From positions 1 to 49,669 of IMG/VR virus record IMGVR_UViG_3300037088_000785: a stretch of DNA of 49,669 bases; one strand, 5' to 3'. Made by a program: the position numbers and the translations under genes. Position 1 is the first letter of the stretch. Every line of letters starts with the position of its first letter. The notes under the pieces were generated by a model that saw only the letters and a list, made by a program, of their open reading frames with translations, was not told the origin of the DNA and did not search any database. Shown here one piece after another: positions 32,781 through 39,741 of this stretch. The stretch is from a virus.

Positions 32781-34415
32781 TCATAAGAGTTCTGGATAGA
32801 GTAGGCCTGAAGCCTGCTGAAGAGCCATGACCATGTAATTTAAAGAGTGCCTGAAGTGATCGAGCCCTAATCGCACGTACACATACCTTTTGCTTCCACT
32901 GTCTTCATCTTCTTCAAGTTTTTTTGCGGTGTTATGTAGGTGCCCCGCAAACTCCTCTACGACCTCGTTTCTTTGTGGAAGAATCATTTCACCCATCAGG
33001 ATCATATTGTGGGAAGCGTCAAGGGATTCTGTGCGGTTGCAAGTCACCGTCCAATCCTCTTCATCCCACTTATACTTCCCCTTCTGGAAGTCGCGGTAGA
33101 AGTTCATGAAGACCCGGCCGCTGTGCCGATTGGCAAACTCCCGGGCGTTCCGGATCTCCGGCTGGGCGTCCACCACGGCCAGGGCCACGTTGAAGTTGCT
33201 CATCAGCTTGTCCAACTCTTTCCATTCCTTGTAAACCCCCAGGTGGACGATCTTCCCTTTTTTCTGCTCGGCCTTTTTCCCGATGACCACATGGAGGTCT
33301 TTGCCTTGGTCCACCCCCATGTAGCATGGTCCCTTGTCGGAGGAGGCGTTCGGTTCGCTCCCGCACAGGGCCAGGACCTCTTCCACGCTCAGGCGGTTTT
33401 CGGCTTCAACGTAAGCGATCCCCAATTTAAGATTGTAAAAGTTCTTTAGGCTGTTCGTTGTCCTGAAGGCCTCCATGATCTTCTTCGGACTGCTCGCGGG
33501 GTATGCGGAAAAGAGTTGGGAATACTGATAGCCTCTCTTCTCCGTGACTCCGGGCTTCTTGGCCACCCATTGACCGATGGAGGGATCCAGTTCCTTCCCA
33601 CACTTCACGCAGGCCCGGATCACTTCCCCGTTTTTCTTGGTGACAAAGCATTTCGGGAATTCATCGAGGAGGTTGTGGTAGGAATTGCAATGCTCGCATT
33701 TCAGGAACCAAAACCTTTGGTCGGTTTCCTGAAACATCTTGTCCACGCCGTAGTCTGGAAGAGTCGGGTTCGAGAGCATCTCCACTTCCCCACCGAACTC
33801 AGAATGGGCCATCCTCTCCAGGGCCCACTCTACCATGTTCTGCGGGGCCTCGTCCAGCTCGTCGAAAATAACGTAGTCCACGGGGATCGATTTTAAGCCG
33901 ACCTTGCTGTTCATCCCGCGAAGATACACGAAAGCATTCCCAATGCGCTTTAGGTTCGTCTTGTCGGTGTCCTGGACCCACTGACCAACGCTATCTGGGT
34001 TATCGTCGATTAAGGGGTCCAGACGCCCTTGCGACATATCACTAACATCCGTCCGGGAGGGAAATAGGTAAAGAGCCCCCTTTAGGGCCATATAGCGGCA
34101 TTTGAAAATCATTCGTAAGAGGGCTTCCAGGGTGAAGCCTCCTTGAGTGGCCTTCATGTTAACTTTAAAGGGGTGATCGTCTCTATAGATCTCTCTCAGG
34201 TACTCGTGGCGCCGGAAGGTAAAGGGAACCTGATCGACGATCAGCTTGGCCTCATTCACCCAATCATAGAAGGTGATCGCCGCATTGGGAAGGGCGTTCC
34301 CTTTGGCGATGTGCTCGACGCCCTCGAAGAAGGGCTCCCCGCAGTCCACCTTGACCGGGAGTTTTATCTTCGGCCTTCTGGTGGAGTGCGGGGTGAATGT
34401 TTCGGTGGTGCTCAT
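32781..34415 (-). CDS. Terminase large subunit (544 aa, GpA-like)
   Basis: N-terminal ATPase: residues 88-95 KATQGGFT occupy the Walker A place, YVIFDELDE (181-189) is Walker B. A zinc-ribbon-like pair follows: CEHC (240-243) and CVKC (269-272), seen in GpA-type terminases. RNase H-like nuclease from about 370 (GPCYMGVDQGKDLHVVIGKK, VALAVVDAQPEIRNAREFAN). The enzyme cuts concatemeric DNA and pumps it through the portal. The Walker A differs from the canonical GxxGxGKT. Its small subunit is not obvious nearby. Confidence 0.85.
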   Translation of the reverse strand: MSTTETFTPHSTRRPKIKLPVKVDCGEPFFEGVEHIAKGNALPNAAITFYDWVNEAKLIVDQVPFTFRRHEYLREIYRDDHPFKVNMKATQGGFTLEALLRMIFKCRYMALKGALYLFPSRTDVSDMSQGRLDPLIDDNPDSVGQWVQDTDKTNLKRIGNAFVYLRGMNSKVGLKSIPVDYVIFDELDEAPQNMVEWALERMAHSEFGGEVEMLSNPTLPDYGVDKMFQETDQRFWFLKCEHCNSYHNLLDEFPKCFVTKKNGEVIRACVKCGKELDPSIGQWVAKKPGVTEKRGYQYSQLFSAYPASSPKKIMEAFRTTNSLKNFYNLKLGIAYVEAENRLSVEEVLALCGSEPNASSDKGPCYMGVDQGKDLHVVIGKKAEQKKGKIVHLGVYKEWKELDKLMSNFNVALAVVDAQPEIRNAREFANRHSGRVFMNFYRDFQKGKYKWDEEDWTVTCNRTESLDASHNMILMGEMILPQRNEVVEEFAGHLHNTAKKLEEDEDSGSKRYVYVRLGLDHFRHSLNYMVMALQQASGLLYPELL

Positions 34416-34421
34416 ATTGGT

Positions 34422-34508
34422 TTAGTGCGCGATATAGGCGAAAAACAAATAGAAACTGATTGTTGATCCTAAAAACCACAAGAACGCCTCGAAAAGAATC
34501 TTTTTCAT
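34422..34508 (-). CDS. Tiny membrane protein (28 aa)
   Basis: MKKILFEAFLWFLGSTISFY then LFFAYIAH: one hydrophobic segment with a positive N-terminus. The ATG overlaps the upstream stop as ATGA, and the stop lies just before the terminase ATG. Could be a holin-like or inner-membrane peptide or a translational coupler; too short to judge. Confidence 0.4.
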   Translation of the reverse strand: MKKILFEAFLWFLGSTISFYLFFAYIAH

Positions 34509-34684
34509 TTTTCTTTATCCTTCACCGATGCCAAAATTCCTTCTGCGGTGAAACGGTACGTCCTTTTGCATAGGGCACAATGCCCACTCCATTGCAGCAT
34601 ACCCACCTTGCGCCGGGATAACGGGAGGTTCAGGAGGCGGCCGATCAGATTAACCTTGTGCCCCTGCGGGTCTCTCACTCTCAC
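34505..34684 (-). CDS. Small CxxC protein, GTG start (59 aa)
   Basis: GTG start with GGAGG six bases upstream, product beginning RVRDPQGHKVNLIGRLLNLP, basic, then HCALCKRTYRF with one CxxC and a short helix to the end. It overlaps the end of the upstream gene by 35 bases. Its stop overlaps the next ATG. Possibly a nucleic-acid binder; unidentified. Confidence 0.4.
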   Translation of the reverse strand: MRVRDPQGHKVNLIGRLLNLPLSRRKVGMLQWSGHCALCKRTYRFTAEGILASVKDKEK

Positions 34685-34928
34685 TCTGTGCCTCCGCCTC
34701 CCCGAGTTCGACTCCTCGTAGAAGCTCGATGATTTTACCCTCCCGGGCAATCTGGAAAAGAAACTCCCGTTCCGCTTCTTTCCCCAGGGAATTCTTGGTC
34801 GGGACGGCGAGGATGTCTTCAAGGATCTTCCGCCGGCGGGAGCCCAGGCGATAGTACCTGTGGCGAAGTTGCTTGAAGAGGGCATCGTCGGGGTTCACGA
34901 CTGCATAAGAAACTTGTGCTCCGTTCAT
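34650..34928 (-). CDS. Helical small protein in the terminase-proximal block (92 aa)
   Basis: Residues 15-75 are amphipathic helix (LFKQLRHRYYRLGSRRRKIL; EREFLFQIAREGKIIELLRG), ending in an acidic Glu/Gln tail. Small helical proteins just upstream of the large terminase are sometimes the small terminase subunit; the similarity is only positional. Stop and start overlap with neighbours (ATGA on the upstream side). Confidence 0.5.
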   Translation of the reverse strand: MNGAQVSYAVVNPDDALFKQLRHRYYRLGSRRRKILEDILAVPTKNSLGKEAEREFLFQIAREGKIIELLRGVELGEAEAQSESERPAGAQG

Positions 34929-35095
34929 AGCGACTTCGCCCTCCCGTCCTTTTTGTGATGCGGCGGACCCGCAACGGTCGTACCCCCTCGAGGCCCCTTC
35001 TTGCTAACCACATCGACATTCAAATATACGTCCGGCCTTCCCGGGGGGTGAATGGTCCGGACCTTCTTTACTTTTCCTCGGCCTTTTGTCGGCAT
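34925..35095 (-). CDS. Small basic protein (56 aa)
   Basis: Start at MPTKGRGKVKKVRTIHPPGR; Lys/Arg/Gly-rich, then PDVYLNVDVVSKKGPRGG. The longer upstream frame shadows another gene. Ends overlapping the next ATG (ATGA). Unidentified, nucleic-acid-binding composition. Confidence 0.45.
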   Translation of the reverse strand: MPTKGRGKVKKVRTIHPPGRPDVYLNVDVVSKKGPRGGTTVAGPPHHKKDGRAKSL

Positions 35096-35105
35096 GGGAA
35101 TATCC

Positions 35106-35441
35106 TCAGTTCGGCTTTGGGGGGAACACTTTGTTCCCGGGAATCCTTTGCGGTCCCACTCCGGGGAGGACGATGCCGCTCTTCCCGGCATTAAACTGTT
35201 CGGTTGCCCGGACATAATGGCCGAGCATGGCCGGGGACACTTCGTCCTCAAGGATAACATCGACCTCGGGAGCCGGGAACTCTTCGTTTTTGGTGTACTG
35301 ATACATGCTGGTGAACTGGATCTTGGTCCCCTCGTAGGAGCAGGTCAAGGGCCGCTTCCAGTATTTCCGATTCGTTCCCTCCCGAATGAACTCTTCGGCA
35401 ATGACCAACTGACCGCTTGCGAGAAAAAATAATTTAACCAT
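35106..35441 (-). CDS. Hypothetical protein (111 aa)
   Basis: Start MVKLFFLASGQLVIAEEFIR with AAAAGGAGGAGGAG directly upstream. The protein is mixed alpha/beta with a C-terminal Pro/Gly region (GIVLPGVGPQRIPGNKVFPP). No recognised motif. It is in the upstream small-gene run of the late block. Confidence 0.5.
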   Translation of the reverse strand: MVKLFFLASGQLVIAEEFIREGTNRKYWKRPLTCSYEGTKIQFTSMYQYTKNEEFPAPEVDVILEDEVSPAMLGHYVRATEQFNAGKSGIVLPGVGPQRIPGNKVFPPKPN

Positions 35442-35457
35442 CTTCTCCTCCTCCTTT

Positions 35458-35727
35458 TCAATCGAAATATCGGCAGCCCAAAAGGGCCATCCAGGGCTGC
35501 CACCCGAGGTTCTCGGGATATCCTTTACACCAAGCCGGCTTCCCCACTTCATGCAGCGAGCACTTATTTTCAGGGGTGAGATGCTTGCAGGGAAGCGGGA
35601 GAAACATATACGGTCCCTTTTTGACCCCGTTGCGCCCGTCCATCCAGGAAAGGTCATTTTCCACGGATGAAGAGCCGATCACCATCACCCTGCAGCATCT
35701 TCCGCAATTTTTGCAGGAGCCGCTCAT
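35458..35727 (-). CDS. YkgJ-like cysteine cluster protein (89 aa)
   Basis: CKNCGRCCRVMVIG is the CxxCGxCC cluster of YkgJ-like proteins, with PCKHLTPENKCSLHEVGKPA, then WCKGYP, completing the metal-binding set. The family binds zinc or an iron-sulfur centre; its role in phages is unknown. I take MSGSCK as start because it overlaps the previous stop (ATGA); a longer start six codons earlier is possible. Adjacent genes are all small. Confidence 0.65.
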   Translation of the reverse strand: MSGSCKNCGRCCRVMVIGSSSVENDLSWMDGRNGVKKGPYMFLPLPCKHLTPENKCSLHEVGKPAWCKGYPENLGWQPWMALLGCRYFD

Positions 35728-35972
35728 TGGGGGATGAACCTCCATTCTCCGATTTCTTCCCCCTGGTTCACCGAGCGTACGCAGACCATCCGCCCCGCGA
35801 GGATGTGGGCGTGGTGAGGGATTTGGTATTCGTTATCCTGGATGTCCAGGAAGACTCTTCCGTTCACGACCAGCCCCGTCACGACGGCCCCCACGACGTT
35901 TTCGATGAGCAGGGGTCGGTACTCCTTTTCGCTGATCCGATATTGAACTATTTTCCCGATCTTTGGTTCCAT
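35724..35972 (-). CDS. Hypothetical small protein (82 aa)
   Basis: Start MEPKIGKIVQYRISEKEYRP with GGAGGAGGAG five bases upstream; the longer frame lacks this. The product is beta-rich (VVGAVVTGLVVNGRVFLDIQ). The stop overlaps the start of the YkgJ-like gene. Unidentified. Confidence 0.55.
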   Translation of the reverse strand: MEPKIGKIVQYRISEKEYRPLLIENVVGAVVTGLVVNGRVFLDIQDNEYQIPHHAHILAGRMVCVRSVNQGEEIGEWRFIPQ

Positions 35973-36005
35973 GGTCTCCTCCTCCTGTTTCACGTTCAAC
36001 AATTC

Positions 36006-36767
36006 TTAAAGGGCTTCACTCACAACGATCTGCGTCCCTTTTCCCCACCTGGCATTCGACTCGATGATCCCCAAGGTTTTCATCTGCCGGAGCAGTTCAT
36101 TCTTATCGTGCCGGCATTGGTTCTCGATCCGGGACCATTTCGCATGGGCGACCGTGTAGGGATACCCCATGGCCATGTCTTTCCGCTCTCCCAGCTCGTG
36201 AACCTCGATGAATCGGAATTCCGAATGGGGCAAAGTATTATCAAGCCAGATGTGGTTTTCGGGTACATATCCGTACACGGCATCATGGCCGCCAGAACAA
36301 AATCGAGGGTCTATCGCCGTCCGCACTTTCTTCCCGTCAACAATCCAGACCTCAAGAGGGCCAACCCTTCGCCGCATGTTTATTTCAGGATTCACCGCCC
36401 CGATCTTGCGCGATCCTTCAAAGGTTGTCCGGTGACGTTCTCGACTCTCCACCCGGATCCCCGCGGCTTCAGCCCGGGAGTAAGACATCCCCTGGGCCAT
36501 CAGTCGGTTCTGCTCCAGCATGTTCTCGATGAAGAAGCGATACTCCTCGGGGTTGCTTCCCACTTCGATCCAGAGCTCATTTGGGGGGATGATGTTTTTG
36601 AAGTCGGGGTGAAGTGGCTGGGCGAAGTTGGTGAATTCCGGCTGGAGGTACTTGCGGACGAAAGCCCCGTCAACGCTCCACACAAAAAAGGGCCTGATCG
36701 TTTCGATCAGCTTGATCCAGGGCTTCTCGTTGAAATGCGAATGTGCTTCTGAGCCGTCTGTCGTCAC
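36006..36767 (-). CDS. Duplicated-domain phage protein (253 aa)
   Basis: Two copies of one domain: residues about 26-100 (FFVWSVDGAFVRKYLQPEF, IPPNELWIEVGSNPEEYRFF, MAQGMSYSRAEAAG) and about 138-210 (LEVWIVDGKKVRTAIDPRF, VPENHIWLDNTLPHSEFRFI, MAMGYPYTVAHAKW). They share VWxVDGxxVRxxxxPxF, a NxxWI step, an ExRF step and the MAxGxxYxxA end. Copy 2 has the extra SGGHDAVYGYV. This is a family common in phages and archaea without known role. It is the first late gene behind the divergent promoter. C-terminal helices follow. Confidence 0.6.
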   Translation of the reverse strand: MTTDGSEAHSHFNEKPWIKLIETIRPFFVWSVDGAFVRKYLQPEFTNFAQPLHPDFKNIIPPNELWIEVGSNPEEYRFFIENMLEQNRLMAQGMSYSRAEAAGIRVESRERHRTTFEGSRKIGAVNPEINMRRRVGPLEVWIVDGKKVRTAIDPRFCSGGHDAVYGYVPENHIWLDNTLPHSEFRFIEVHELGERKDMAMGYPYTVAHAKWSRIENQCRHDKNELLRQMKTLGIIESNARWGKGTQIVVSEAL

Positions 36768-36893
36768 GCTTCGTCCTTCTACTGGTGGGGTGCAAGAACT
36801 TCAAAAACACAATCCGTGGTGTCTATTTTGGAAGGTACGAGATTTTTTTTATCTTGTCAAGTTTTTTTCTTGACAAACTCTTTGGGGTCAAGA

Positions 36894-36899
36894 TAAAAT
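36894..36899 (+). promoter_or_regulatory. Rightward early promoter -10 box
   Basis: TAAAAT, five of six matches to TATAAT, 18 bases after TTGACA at 36870-36875. Start expected near 36906, giving a leader of about 155 bases before the first early gene. Confidence 0.6.
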
Positions 36900-36935
36900 G
36901 CCGACACTTGGGACAGTCCCGCCAGGGACGAAGCG

Positions 36936-36998
36936 ATGGGAAAATCAATCATAAAAAAAATATTCTACCCCGCCCGCAGCCTCTATCCCAATTCCTAG
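36936..36998 (+). CDS. 20-residue leader peptide candidate
   Basis: Frame MGKSIIKKIFYPARSLYPNS, with AGGGAC seven bases before the ATG. Its stop (TAG, 36996-36998) lies beyond the left arm and within the loop of the 12-base stem (36972-37039), so a translating ribosome would cover the left arm. This geometry fits an attenuator. No homology recognised; could be coincidental. Confidence 0.3.
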   Translation: MGKSIIKKIFYPARSLYPNS

Positions 36999-37047
36999 CG
37001 GGATGCCCACCCTGCTAGATCATCGCGGAGGCTGCGGGCATCTTTTT
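36972..37047 (+). ncRNA. Structured leader: 12-base stem followed by T run
   Basis: GCCCGCAGCCTC (36972-36983) pairs perfectly with GAGGCTGCGGGC (37028-37039), followed by TCTTTTT. The loop of 44 bases contains ATCCC/GGGAT as a smaller stem. It lies between the rightward promoter and the first early gene, so it can act as terminator/attenuator or as an antitermination site. Confidence 0.55.
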
Positions 37048-37061
37048 CGAAGGGCCTGCTC

Positions 37062-37331
37062 ATGGCTCCAGATCAAGAAAGACCCGGCCATTCCAGATTC
37101 TCAAATCCATCCCTAAAAAACCAATCAGACGCCGAGGCCCTCTCCATTCTTAACAAAGAAGCGGAAGCGATGGAGTGGTGTTTTTGCGTTTGCCAGCTCA
37201 CGGAATTCATGTCGAAGGGGTGCGAGGTCCGTAGGCCTTGCCCTAAATTCAAAAAGGAGGAGGAGAAACGAAATGGCAAAAGCAAAAGCGGAAGCAGAGC
37301 CGAAGGAAACCCCGCCGGCGAGGGACGTTGA
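37062..37331 (+). CDS. Cys-containing small early protein (89 aa)
   Basis: First candidate gene of the early block. The segment MEWCFCVCQLTEFMSKGCEV then RRPCPKF contains Cys in CxCxC and further spaced pairs, suggesting a metal site. The C-terminus overlaps the start of the next gene in another frame and encodes its ribosome site as KKEEEKRN. AAGGG eight bases before the ATG. Unidentified; a real but overlapping gene seems likely. Confidence 0.45.
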   Translation: MAPDQERPGHSRFSNPSLKNQSDAEALSILNKEAEAMEWCFCVCQLTEFMSKGCEVRRPCPKFKKEEEKRNGKSKSGSRAEGNPAGEGR

Positions 37332-37752
37332 AATCACGCCCACTTCAGAGCATCTCAAAGTTTTACTCACCGTCGCTGATGTGAACGAACGGGCGAAAGA
37401 CCTTGCCCGCAAGACCTCCGAGGCCGCCAGCCTGACCGAGGAGTTGAAAGAAGTGGCTTCGGATTTCAAGTCCAAGATTCTCGGCCTGCAGACCGAAGCG
37501 GCGCGGATCTCCGAGGAGATCAACCGCGGGTGGATTTACAAGAACGTCCCTTGCCAGGAGACCCGGGACTTCAATCTGGCGACCTGTAGGGTGGTGCGTC
37601 TGGACACGTGGGAGGTCGTTCGGGAGCGGGCCCTCACGGCCGATGAGCTGCAGCCGAAGTTGATTCCCGAAGAACCTAAGACGATCGAGGATCCCCAGGG
37701 GGCCGTGGGATTGAACGAAGGGAAGCTGCCTCCCGGGGAAAGCGCGAACTGA
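37273..37752 (+). CDS. Conserved coiled-coil early protein (159 aa)
   Basis: Lys/Glu-rich N-terminus, then a helix VNERAKDLARKTSEAASLTE and EVASDFKSKILGLQTEAARI, a pattern common in small phage early proteins ('FKxKIxxLxxEixrlsxxIxxGxxyrxV'), ending INRGWIYKNVPCQETRDFNL. That family is found widely next to single-strand-binding and recombination genes but has no proven job. Ribosome site AGGAGGAG before the ATG. Probably early. Confidence 0.6.
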   Translation: MAKAKAEAEPKETPPARDVEITPTSEHLKVLLTVADVNERAKDLARKTSEAASLTEELKEVASDFKSKILGLQTEAARISEEINRGWIYKNVPCQETRDFNLATCRVVRLDTWEVVRERALTADELQPKLIPEEPKTIEDPQGAVGLNEGKLPPGESAN

Positions 37753-37756
37753 TTCC

Positions 37757-37861
37757 ATGAGGGGGAACGGAAATAAAACGAACCCGACAGATAAACCCTG
37801 GCCGGGTTATACGCCGGGTGTTGGAAAACTGTTCCCCCTTCGAATTTTAAAGGAGGAGTGA
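37757..37861 (+). CDS. Small ORF (34 aa), possibly translated, with inverted repeat
   Basis: Frame MRGNGNKTNPTDKPWPGYTP ending in FPLRILKEE; its stop overlaps the ATG of the next gene (TGATG). The sequence carries AGGGGGAAC (37760-37768) and GTTCCCCCT (37831-37839) as a nine-base inverted repeat with AACCC/GGGTT between. Its own ribosome site is poor. It may be a coupling peptide or just the folded leader of the DUF5131-like gene. Confidence 0.3.
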   Translation: MRGNGNKTNPTDKPWPGYTPGVGKLFPLRILKEE

Positions 37862-38742
37862 TGTCAATAGCAGAAATGATCGGCAAAGAAAATATCGCCA
37901 AGGGTCGGTACTGGAGACTTCCCTGGTCCCTCGTTTTAGGATGCACTCGATGTTCTCCGGGGTGCGATCACTGTTGGGCGCTGGCGATGGAGAAGCGGTT
38001 TGGAGGGCGCGAAGATGATTTTATGCCGGGACAATTTCATCCAGGTGAAGTTAGGGTTCACCCCGAGCGCCTTGACATCCCCCTGAAGCGCAAGAAGCCG
38101 ACCGTCTGGGCCATTTGGAATGACCTTTTTCATAAGGATGTTCCTTGGCGGTTTGTGGACGATGCTTTGGCCATAATGGGATGTTGTGAATCTCCCGATA
38201 TGAGAAAGCATATATTTTTGGTTCTCACCAAGAGGTCCCAAAGAATGCTTAATCACGCTCGACATAGACAGGAAAATTGTATGGTGTGGCCTCCGAATGT
38301 ATGGGCTGGCGTCACCGTCTGCAACCAATCCGAAGCCGACGAGAAAATCCCCATTATGCTTCAGATCCCCGCGGCGGTGCGGTGGGTGAGCATTGAGCCG
38401 ATGCTGGGGCCGATGGACATTAAAAAATATCTATGCAGCCATGCTAATTGCGAGGATTGGGGCCTTTGCCATGGTAATCACCGAAACCTCTGTGCTCAAA
38501 ACGGAATGATTTCGTGGGTCGTCCTCGGTGGCGAGACCGGACTAGGTGCAAGGCCGATGCACCCCGATTGGGTAAGATCTGTCAGGGACCAATGCCAAGC
38601 AGCAGGGGTGCCGTTCTTTTTTAAGGGAATGTTACTTGACAAAAAGAAAAAAACCTTGTATCTTGATGGTAGAACTCATTTGGAGGTGCCGAATGCCATA
38701 CAAGGACAAGGAAGTAGCGAAGGTAAAAAGCAGAGAGCGTAA
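37861..38742 (+). CDS. Gp37/Gp68-type radical-SAM-like phage protein (DUF5131, 293 aa)
   Basis: ATG chosen because AGGAGG precedes it. CTRCSPGCDHCWALAMEKRF near residues 30-49 is the Cys cluster of the phage Gp37/Gp68 family (DUF5131), usually 'vtGCtkvSpGCdhCYA'. Further, VWAIWNDLFHKDVPWRFVD, FLVLTKRSQRM, WVSIEPMLGPM and WVVLGGETG all fit. The family is radical-SAM related and of unsettled function in phages. The end YLDGRTHLEVPNAIQGQG differs from the usual ending because the HNH gene starts inside it. Confidence 0.75.
   Translation: MSIAEMIGKENIAKGRYWRLPWSLVLGCTRCSPGCDHCWALAMEKRFGGREDDFMPGQFHPGEVRVHPERLDIPLKRKKPTVWAIWNDLFHKDVPWRFVDDALAIMGCCESPDMRKHIFLVLTKRSQRMLNHARHRQENCMVWPPNVWAGVTVCNQSEADEKIPIMLQIPAAVRWVSIEPMLGPMDIKKYLCSHANCEDWGLCHGNHRNLCAQNGMISWVVLGGETGLGARPMHPDWVRSVRDQCQAAGVPFFFKGMLLDKKKKTLYLDGRTHLEVPNAIQGQGSSEGKKQRA
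38636..38664 (+). promoter_or_regulatory. Promoter in front of the free-standing HNH gene
   Basis: TTGACA (38636-38641), 17 bases, TATCTT (38659-38664), inside the end of the DUF5131-like gene; 23 bases further a GGAGGT site leads to the HNH ATG at 38693. Confidence 0.5.
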
Positions 38743-39109
38743 AAAAAGATGGATAGAAAAAAGACGTTCATCCGATTGGGTTGACGGAAGGGGAAGGCAC
38801 GAAAATCACGCAACAGGGGAAAAAGCCGGAAGATGGAATAAGGGGAAACTATACACTTCAAGAAGATATGTTCTTGTAAGAGTTAAAAAAAATCATCCCC
38901 TCCATTTAGCCAATGGATATGCACTTGAACACAGAATGGTTATTTCTAAACATCTCGGTAGATGGATAAAATCAGATGAGCATGTTCATCACATTAACGG
39001 GATTCCAGACGACAACCGAATTGAAAATCTTGTTTTACTTACCAAGGGTGATCACAACAAAAAACACATGGAAGAAAGAAGAGATCCAAAAACAGGAAGG
39101 CTCATTTGA
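38693..39109 (+). CDS. Free-standing HNH endonuclease (138 aa)
   Basis: ATG at MPYKDKEVAKVKSRERKKRW with GGAGGT six bases upstream, overlapping the end of the DUF5131-like gene. ANGYALEHRMVISKHLGRWI, then EHVHHINGIPDDNRIENLVL, carries the HNH residues (EHR, HHINGIPDDNRIEN), as in the HNH_3 type also used by the intron endonuclease. The N-terminus is basic. Mobile endonucleases spread by cutting alleles lacking them. It has its own promoter (38636-38664). Low similarity to the intron copy. Confidence 0.8.
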   Translation: MPYKDKEVAKVKSRERKKRWIEKRRSSDWVDGRGRHENHATGEKAGRWNKGKLYTSRRYVLVRVKKNHPLHLANGYALEHRMVISKHLGRWIKSDEHVHHINGIPDDNRIENLVLLTKGDHNKKHMEERRDPKTGRLI

Positions 39110-39306
39110 CGGCCGTACCTGGGATGACCTCCCGGCGGAGAAAACGCCTTGACTTATTTTTTGGGGTTTCATAGAATGGCGGTGGGAGACGAGAGAGTGG
39201 TGGTAAATCCAAAAAAATTCCAAATCGCAAGCCGGGCCCAGGAGGTCTCCCAACCTGCCTTCGGGCCATCACTCGCCTGGGTCCGGTGAGCGAGATTGGA
39301 GTTCTA
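39110..39306 (+). promoter_or_regulatory. Promoter plus folded leader upstream of the second HNH gene
   Basis: TTGACT (39149-39154), 17 bases, TAGAAT (39172-39177) gives a good sigma-70 promoter. Downstream TGGGAGAC (39183-39190) pairs with GTCTCCCA (39245-39252), and CTCGC (39272-39276) with GCGAG (39290-39294), making a folded leader before the ATG at 39307. No gene in this stretch. Confidence 0.5.
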
Positions 39307-39741
39307 ATGTCTGACCTTTCCTATTCAAAAAAACTCAAAGACCCGCGCTGGCAGAAGAAGAGGCTTGAAATCCTTGAGCGGGATAGATGGGCCTGCCGGG
39401 AGTGTTTGGATGAAGAGAAAACCCTTCATGTGCACCACTTGATCTACCTTTCGGGTTTCGATCCGTGGGAGATTCCCGATGGTTTTCTATTGACTTTGTG
39501 TGAGGATTGCCACGACCAATTCAAGGGATTTCGGGATGAAGATGGAAACGCAAATTCTCTTTTAAGCGACCTGTCTGCCTTCCTTGATGCTTTTTGGAAA
39601 TCTGGTTTTCATCCCGGAGATCTTCTCCACCTGGGGTATGAATTTTTTAAGATGTCAGAAAAAAACGAAGGAAGGAATGGTCGTAGGGTGGTGGGATTTT
39701 CTATAAAGCCAAAATACTTGGTGAAAAAATGCCCAGGATAA
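39307..39741 (+). CDS. HNH endonuclease (144 aa)
   Basis: KDPRWQKKRLEILERDRWAC followed by CRECLDEEKTLHVHHLIYL and LCEDCHDQF forms the classic phage HNH domain with CxxC pairs (HVHH as the catalytic His). Length is normal. The ATG (MSDLSYSK) follows GGAG; a GTG seven codons earlier is less likely. May aid packaging with the terminase or be a mobile or free endonuclease; here it is near replication genes, not the terminase. Its end overlaps the initiator start by 13 bases. Confidence 0.75.
   Translation: MSDLSYSKKLKDPRWQKKRLEILERDRWACRECLDEEKTLHVHHLIYLSGFDPWEIPDGFLLTLCEDCHDQFKGFRDEDGNANSLLSDLSAFLDAFWKSGFHPGDLLHLGYEFFKMSEKNEGRNGRRVVGFSIKPKYLVKKCPG

Larger units (their letters stand above)
36768..37061. 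promoter_or_regulatory. Divergent control region between late and early blocks
   Basis: This 294-base interval holds two back-to-back promoters whose -35 boxes lie in an 8-base inverted repeat (36854-36861 TTGTCAAG, 36869-36876 CTTGACAA, 7 T between). Rightward: TTGACA (36870-36875), 18 bases, TAAAAT (36894-36899). Leftward: TTGACA (36860-36855), 17 bases, TACCTT (36837-36832). To the right are a GTCCC/GGGAC hairpin (36916-36929), a 20-codon leader frame and a 12-base-pair stem (see separate entries). No larger gene is present. Confidence 0.65.

Noticed and set aside
34690-34730. GTTCGACTC resembling a tRNA T-loop
   Set aside because: No cloverleaf around it; lies in a coding frame.
35667-36752. 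Plus-strand 361-aa frame opposite three small late genes
   Set aside because: Spans several clear minus-strand genes; no ribosome site.
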